Assembly: GCA_916700875.1 (NCBI GenBank)
Contig: CAKAKS010000039.1
Location: forward strand, 23,395,315-23,459,314
DNA length: 64,000 nucleotides
Direction: 5' to 3'
Source of the DNA: Sebastes aleutianus
Taxonomy: Eukaryota > Chordata > Actinopteri > Perciformes > Sebastidae
Below, piece by piece: positions 57,901 through 64,000 of this stretch. Below the pieces are notes generated by a model that did not search any database, was not told where the DNA came from, and saw only the letters and a list, made by a program, of their open reading frames with translations. The first letter of the stretch is position 1. Each line of letters begins with the position of its first letter. The translations under genes and the position numbers were made by a program.

Positions 57901-60900
57901 AATGTTAGACCTTTTGCCATCAATCCCCAGTTCCTTTCACAACATTTAAAAAGTTAAAATGATACCAGTCTTCCCATGATAAAATCTGAGCTTGTCATCC
58001 CACATGCAGCAGGTGTCACCTCTCGCTCAGTGGGCGATAAAACACTTTGTGCTACTTTCAGCGCTCCCCGCAGAGGAGAACGATTTATCCGAAAGATGCA
58101 TTCCTTCCCTTCCTCCGAGCATAAACCTGAACTACTTGCTTTTCCGCTCGCTGTCACAGGTATCACTCCTCGCAGCGGGTGGGCGGTAGACCCTTTCGGT
58201 CACAGCGCTACCATGTCCTATCTGCTGAAGAGGGCCAACCTGACCAGCATGCTCATCCAGAGGGTCCACTATTCCATCAAGAAACACTTTGCCTCCACAC
58301 GAAGCCTGGAGTTCATGTGGAGGCAGTCCTGGGGTGAGTGGACCGGAGCCAGCGATGCCATCTGATTCATTTGTTTATCTTTTGCTAAGCTTATTGCAGA
58401 ATGAGTCATGCCACTTGTCATGGCCTTTTTTAAAGAGAGGGACGTTTTTTGGAAGAACCACCAACGCGTAATAGCCTCAGAAGCTTTGCTATTATTTCTT
58501 GATGAATTGGACATCTTCTGAAGATTTACTGTCCGTTTGTCCTTAATGGAAAAATCCTCTGATATTACACTGTTATATTATCAAATTGTTGTACTTTTTG
58601 CTGCTTTATCCAGAATTACTTTTTTAAATGACAGTCCCCAGAGAACGCTGTAGGTGTGAACTTAAAGTTTATGAGCGCTGGTGTGTTTACGATGACAAAT
58701 ACCACCCTTACTCAGAGCAGAACAATGTCTTATTTGTGTATTTCATCCTTGCCTTTTTGAGGCTGCTGTCAACAATCAATGTTTCTCAAGCCAATGTTTT
58801 GATTTTTGCTTCACTGCTTTGACAGACACTGGGTCGAGCACGGATATCTTTTGCCACATGATGCCGTTCTACAGCTACGATGTGCCTCACACCTGCGGGC
58901 CCGACCCCAAGATCTGCTGCCAGTTTGATTTCAAGAGGTTACCAGGTGGTCGGGTAAACTGTCCCTGGAAAGTGCCACCAAAACCTGTGGTGGATGCCAA
59001 TGTAGCAGAGAGGTGAGACATGTGGAGTGTTAAGTCTCTTACTTCGAGTAAGTTACAGGGTTACTTTGTCTCGGAGAACAAAATTAAAATGCCTTTATTT
59101 TACATGGCAATAATTGTTTAAAATGACTTCATCAGGGTCATTGCCAGCATTCAACAGCAGCTTGCACACCTACATTGTGTTCCAGTAATCAGTAGAGAGT
59201 GGGAGGGTGGTTTTCCATCAATGTGTAAGCCTATTGGTCCAAAACAAGGAAATGATACATCATCAATAGAGAGGAGGAAAAAAGGGGAGGGTGGGATCCA
59301 AAGAGCAACTGTATGTGATTACCACAAAGACCCAGCAGCGCTTCTACTCAGTTGTCTTCATTAATCTGCCAGTATTTTGATAATAGAATAATCAGTAAAG
59401 TCATTCATTAAGACATGACGAGACATTTGAAGGTGTCAGCTTTGGCTTCAGTTCACTATTTTTTCTGACACTGTATAGACCAGTCGATTTAATGAAGAAA
59501 ATAACGGGCAGATTAATAGATAATAAAAAATGATTTCAGTTACATTGTAAAATGTCTGTCCGTATCTTGGTCTACTCTTAAATAACCAAAGTTAAAGGAT
59601 CCCAGTCAAATGTTTTGGTTACCTGTGTATGTAAAAACGTATAGAAAGGAAACCGTATCAGCCTCCAAAATCCAGCATTAGTCGGTCTATATACTAAACA
59701 TATTAAATACATACTAAAACATTTCTTACTTTTTTGTGTAGTAATGGAAATTGGCTCCAGCTACTGTTTATAACGCTTTTTGGGTGTGACTTTTTTTGCG
59801 GTGTCATCACCATTCCTATCTATACAACCGTTGTAATTATGATTAAATTGTTCACAAGAGCACAAAGTTCTTCATAGATCTAGCCTCTCAAGTTCGCTCT
59901 CAAAGTGCACCAGATTGATGTATTTAACTTTAAAATGTAGGCTACAAAGTGTTCTTTCTAAATGCATGTTTCCAAAGTCAATGACCAAAATAATCGTGAT
60001 TATGATTCTTTTTTTTTTTGCCATAATCAAGCAGCCCTACAGACCCACACATTTATACAGCAGATTGGTCACTGCTGTTGCAACACTCTGTTATCTGTAC
60101 TAGTCTCTTACAAACAAACAAAACTAAACTTGAACTTGTGCCAATAACAACAGCCGGGGAGGGTGGATGAACGGTGGGAGACAGACGTGGACTGCAGATA
60201 ATCTTGCAGCTTTTAGAGGACCTTAAAAAAACGTTCCTATTCAGAGGACATATCTGTGGCTAATGGAAAATACCCCCCGGGCTAATTTGATCCTCCTCTT
60301 TCCAAGGTCATAGTGATTTCCTACAAAACTGCCGTATGCAAAGTAGGGCAGCTTGGATGCCAAGAAATGTGTCCCCTCACTTTTTCCTCTTTTATTCCCC
60401 CTCCCCCCTTCACCCTCTTTCTCAATCAGGGCACACCTGCTCCTGGATCAGTACCGCAAAAAGTCCAAACTGTACCGCAGCAAGGTGCTTCTCGTCCCTC
60501 TGGGAGACGACTTCCGCTACGACAAGGCGCTGGAGTGGGATCAGCAGTACAGCAACTACCAGAAGCTGTTTGACTACATGAATTCTCAACCAGAGATGCA
60601 CGTACAAGTGAGAAAAATGATTTGTCAACTATCACAACAACAAAAGTGTTGCCCCAATATATGTTGTCTTTTTGTATCTTTTTTTTATTGTTTTTGTGCT
60701 TCTCAGCATGCGCTGTGATAGATAGAAGCATCTGACTGTACAACCTTTCTTGTGATAATGAATCATGCAGTGGTATTTTAACTTGCTGACGGAACAAAGA
60801 ATCTGTCACGACTCGATGTTCAGTTCAGAAGATGCCATGTAAGATGAAAGGCGCATGCATTATAATGAGATGTTTTTTTCTCCCTGTACAGCTGTGTTTG

Positions 60901-63000
60901 AGCAAAGTATTTTTTTTTTTTAACAATGTGTCATGTGTCTGGCTGCTCTTCCAGGCTCAGTTTGGGACTCTCACAGACTACTTCAACGCTGTATACAAAG
61001 CAAACGGAGTGGCCCAGGGGTCCAGACCCGCAGACTTCCCAGTGCTTAGTGGAGATTTCTTTGCCTATGCAGACCGAGAAGACCACTACTGGACCGGCTA
61101 CTTCACCTCTCGGCCCTTTTACAAGAGCCTGGACCGTGTGATAGAGTCACATCTCAGGTGAGGCAGATTTAATCTCTCATAACTGACACCCACAACCTGC
61201 GGCGTATTAACGACGCTGTAGCTCTTTGTCGGTGAGTTCTACATCAAGCACTTTGTTTCTTTTTTGCATTGCAAACGAGATGTAGGTATGGCGTACCAGG
61301 TTCATTCACCTGCAAGATCTTGTATGCAAATTAAAGCCAAAAACATATGGTATCACTTCCAAATAGTCTTTTTATACATAACACTAAACCACACCTTAAT
61401 CTAGTCGATATTATTCTCTGATACCGTTTAAGGTTTTTCTTTTTCTCTGTATTTTTATCATGTCATTTTTTTTTCAAACGCATCAGAAAAACAGGCCTAC
61501 ATTATGAAATGCAACACAAAATGATTGTTTTTTCACATATACTGTATGTCGGAATTTTTAGTTAGATGTATTAACATACATTTAGTTCATATGATCGCAC
61601 AAATTACTAATAATTCTCATCTTTTCTCTCTACTGTGAACAATCAAAATGAAGTGAAACAGCAAAAACCTAAAATGCATGTGGGTTACATGAAAGCCTCT
61701 GAACTCTCACACAGGTCTCAGGACTGTGTGGGCGTGTTTAGGCTGTAATTTATTGACATCTTCCTGAGTTTCCTGTTAGGTTTGTTGCAACTGTTAGTGT
61801 TCAGAGGCTTTAACAAACAAGAGCAAGTTGCAGGAATCCTAGAATTGGATTTCAGAGCACTATGAGGGAATATAGTAAATAACGTGGTTTAAATAATTTC
61901 TTTAAGTTTAAAAATTAAATAAAAAATGCTCAAAGAAATTTCTAAAGAATCAGCAGTAGTCTTAAAAATAACATAGTAATGTGAACACACCTTTAGCGGA
62001 CTAAAGACTCCCCAATGCCAACTGTTTGTCTTATGTCCTCCAGGGGGGCAGAGATCCTCTACAGCCTGGCGGTTGCGAACGCTCGGCATGTGGGCATGGA
62101 TGGGCGCTACCCGGTCTCAGACTACGCCCTGCTAGTCGACGCGAGGCAGTCTGTTGGCCTATTCCAACATCACGATGCCATCACTGGCACTGCGAAAGAG
62201 AATGTAGTCGTCGACTATGGCAACAGGTAAGGACCTGAGGGTTTAATGAAATGACAGTATGTATTAAGTTTTTCAAACAGTGCAGTTTATATGAATTAGA
62301 AAAATTGTGCGTCCTCTTTTTAACCCTCTGGCTATTTCATACTCTCCCGTTCAATACTTTGAAGCAAAATAACAAGCCATCTGCGGTGACTCTGCTGCAG
62401 CCAGCCATTGATTCTTCCTCCTCCTCCCTAGATTAATGCGGTCACTCATCGGCCTGAAGAGAGTAATCATCAATGCTGCTCATTTCCTGGTGATGAAAAA
62501 CAAAGAGTTTTATCGCTTCTACCAGACAGAGCCCTTCCTGGAGACGGTAAGAGGAAACACAGAGGGACACTCCCACCACTGTATAATAAACTGAATACTT
62601 CCATAAGGAACAAAATATGCAGGTTTCTCATTGCGTTTCCGGGTGTTATATATTTTGTAGGATGACCGGCGTGCTACTCAAGACTCTCTGCCTCAGCGCA
62701 CCTTAATCGAGCTGGACTCAGCAGGACCGAGGTATTATCAGCATCCCCTGGCATCTCCTCTGCCTCCTACCTCAGACACTCCTCGCCCCTCCTGTGTTTC
62801 TGATTGCTTCCCCCCCCCCCTTTCTCTCTACCAGGTACCTGGTTCTGTTTAACCCCGTCGAGCAGGAGCGTCTGTGCGTGGTGACGGTGTTGGTCAACAC
62901 GGTCAGGGTGCGGGTGCTTACTGAGGATGGACAGACCCTCCCTGTGCAGCTGAGTGCTCAGTGGAGCTCTGTTACTCAAATGAGTGCAGAGGTATTTGAG
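54921..63000 (+). CDS. man2a2: Alpha-mannosidase IIx (5' 13 exons, runs off window)
   Basis: First 704 codons of a Golgi GH38 mannosidase (human MAN2A2 1,150 aa). Exons: 54921-55052, 55495-55752, 55912-56056, 57282-57453, 57679-57806, 58160-58333, 58826-59012, 60430-60607, 60955-61157, 62044-62226, 62432-62546, 62661-62731, 62835-63000. It trims mannose from hybrid N-glycans in the medial Golgi. Seen: a type II signal anchor at about residues 9-27 (VCGGAIFCVAVFSLYLML) and a stem coiled coil (LQNRIEQLEQLLEENHQ). Active-site blocks are VVPHSHNDPGW (zinc His/Asp), WAVDPFGHSATM (nucleophile Asp and zinc ligand) and LFQHHDAITGTAKE (zinc His), all intact. The last exon ends MSAEVFE|GTGAGA; the remaining third, the C-terminal beta domains, lies beyond the right edge. 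Confidence 0.96.
56057..57281. other. man2a2 intron 3
   Basis: No exon, recognised repeat or microsatellite of note. Confidence 0.4.
59013..60429. other. man2a2 intron 7
   Basis: AT-rich; no exon or bounded element identified. Confidence 0.4.
61158..62043. other. man2a2 intron 9
   Basis: AT-rich intron holding one complete short MITE at about 61694-61809 and nothing else recognised. Confidence 0.5.
61694..61809. mobile_element. Short TTAA-type MITE (AGCCTCTGAAC family)
   Basis: Terminal inverted repeats AAAGCCTCTGAACTCTCACA and (reverse complement of the right end) AAAGCCTCTGAACACTAACA. It is flanked by TGAA (61690-61693) on the left and TTAA (61810-61813) on the right, consistent with a decayed TTAA duplication. 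About 116 bp, non-coding. Related copies are near 14600, 17301 and 17551. Confidence 0.6.
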
Positions 63001-63060
63001 GTGAGATTAAATTCATTAGGCACTGCCGGTTTCCGCATAGTGGAATTGGCACATCATGAG

Positions 63061-63083
63061 TGCAGCAGCAGCAGCAGCAGCAG
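63061..63083 (+). repeat. (AGC)n microsatellite
   Basis: Seven to eight AGC units just inside man2a2 intron 13. Read through from exon 13 in frame, they would add a Ser run. Confidence 0.85.
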
Positions 63084-63250
63084 TGTCTGCACAGTTCCCC
63101 ATCGTTCTCCACCCTGGATCTGTTATAGTTACATGCTTAAAAGGAACAGTGTGTAACATTTCGGGGGATCAATTAGCAGAAATGGAATATAATATTCATA
63201 ACAATGTTTTCATTAGTGTATAATCACCTGAAAGTAACAATCGTTGTTGT

Positions 63251-63438
63251 TGTTAAGGTGACCAAAGTGGTGAGGGCTGGAGACTATGGATATTATAAGT
63301 ATTGGATGTGAGGTAACCAGAATCAGGGAGAGAGAGCCAGGAAAGTCCAGCAAAAAGGAGACTTGTACTGCTCACCTGTACCTAGTTGACTCCTCTCAGA
63401 GGATCAGGATAAAGGTGGACATGGAACACTTTCTAACA
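63251..63438 (-). mobile_element. Solo LTR, short form, with perfect 5-bp duplication
   Basis: Begins TGTTAAGGTGACC and ends TTTCTAACA, flanked by GTTGT on both sides (63246-63250 and 63439-63443). In reverse complement it aligns with both ends of the 392-bp LTR at 46641 but lacks about 200 internal bp. It lies in a man2a2 intron. Confidence 0.75.
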
Positions 63439-63443
63439 GTTGT

Positions 63444-64000
63444 GTTTTCGTTATCTTAGAATGAGCCCTTCATATCTACATAGGGAGCGGGTCCTCTTCA
63501 CGGAGTCCGCCATGTTGCTCCGCCATGTTTCTACAGTAGCACAGAAAAGACAAACCAAACACTGGCTCTAGAGAGAGACTTTCACATGTTTACGTTACCT
63601 GTAGGCCACCGTAGTTCTTCGACACGCTTGTGAAACTACAGTAACGTGAGCCGCAGAGTGCCGCTGTCTGACTTCCGTTGCTTTTAAAGTATGACGGTAA
63701 GGACGGCCTTTTGAGCGAGGTGAACGGCGTTAACACGGTTTCGCTCTCAGCAGCTCACGATACCGCATTCTTTGAAAGGGAGGAGTGAAAGGAGGGGTAC
63801 TCAGTTGGTTGCAAACTGCAACCACACCACTACATGCCTTACCTTTTTTAAGTTGGAAGAAAATAGGCTATAAAGACACTTCACAGTTACGCGTAAAGTG
63901 CGGACTGTCGGCAGGCGAGTTGCATTGTGGGTAATGTAGGCACCAGGTTCTGACAAGGAAGATGAATGCATAAATTAAAAAAATTAAACGATATCCCTGA
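63444..64000. other. man2a2 intron 13, continues beyond window
   Basis: Contains moderately CpG-rich sequence (about 63480-63760) and no exon. Confidence 0.35.

Noticed and set aside
63001..63156. In-frame extension of man2a2 exon 13 with a Ser run
   Set aside because: It follows a consensus donor (GAG|GTGAGA), diverges from the mannosidase family and encodes the AGC microsatellite, so it is intron.

Overview
The window is vertebrate nuclear DNA, most likely from a ray-finned (teleost) fish. Six protein-coding genes have many short exons with GT..AG introns. The intergenic and intronic DNA is full of small DNA transposons, LINE 3' ends and microsatellites of the kind common in fish. The recognised genes (rhcg, gdpgp1, cib1, rccd1, unc45a, man2a2) have human counterparts that, as I recall, all lie in 15q26, so this looks like a conserved synteny block with local rearrangement.

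Layout. 4.7-10.3 kb (minus): rhcg, an Rh-type ammonia channel, 11 coding exons giving a complete 487-aa protein. 11.4-13.1 kb: a decayed Tc1-like transposon between two oppositely oriented copies of a dispersed repeat. 15.8-16.9 kb (minus): gdpgp1, one coding exon. 20.3-27.8 kb (plus): an unusual titin-like gene, described below. 28.4-28.9 kb: LINE fragment. 29.3-30.8 kb (plus): cib1, seven exons, 189 aa. 31.1-35.0 kb (minus): rccd1, eight exons including a 24-nt microexon, 379 aa; its 3' end meets that of cib1. 37.0-44.9 kb (minus): unc45a, 19 coding exons, 942 aa. 45-54 kb: mostly repeats, a CpG-rich patch, and two phase-compatible minus-strand exons of an unidentified gene. 54.9-63.0 kb (plus): man2a2, the first 13 coding exons (704 codons), running off the right edge.

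The most notable object is the titin-like gene. A single exon of 6.27 kb, with small exons on each side, encodes 6 immunoglobulin (I-set) and 15 fibronectin type III modules. Their order, Ig-F3-Ig-F3-Ig-F2-Ig-F3-Ig-F3-Ig-F, follows the 11-module super-repeat of the titin A-band C-zone. The protein is almost exactly two super-repeats, with no Z-disc, I-band, PEVK or kinase part. It appears to be a stand-alone 'mini-titin' of about 2,145 residues. I know of no named vertebrate gene with this architecture, but I could not search.

Functionally the window mixes membrane ammonia transport (rhcg), cytosolic nucleotide-sugar repair (gdpgp1), calcium/integrin signalling (cib1), chromatin and mitosis (rccd1), myosin chaperoning (unc45a) and Golgi N-glycan trimming (man2a2). 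They share ancestral linkage rather than one pathway. Exon boundaries come from reading splice sites and keeping reading frame; no transcript data were available.
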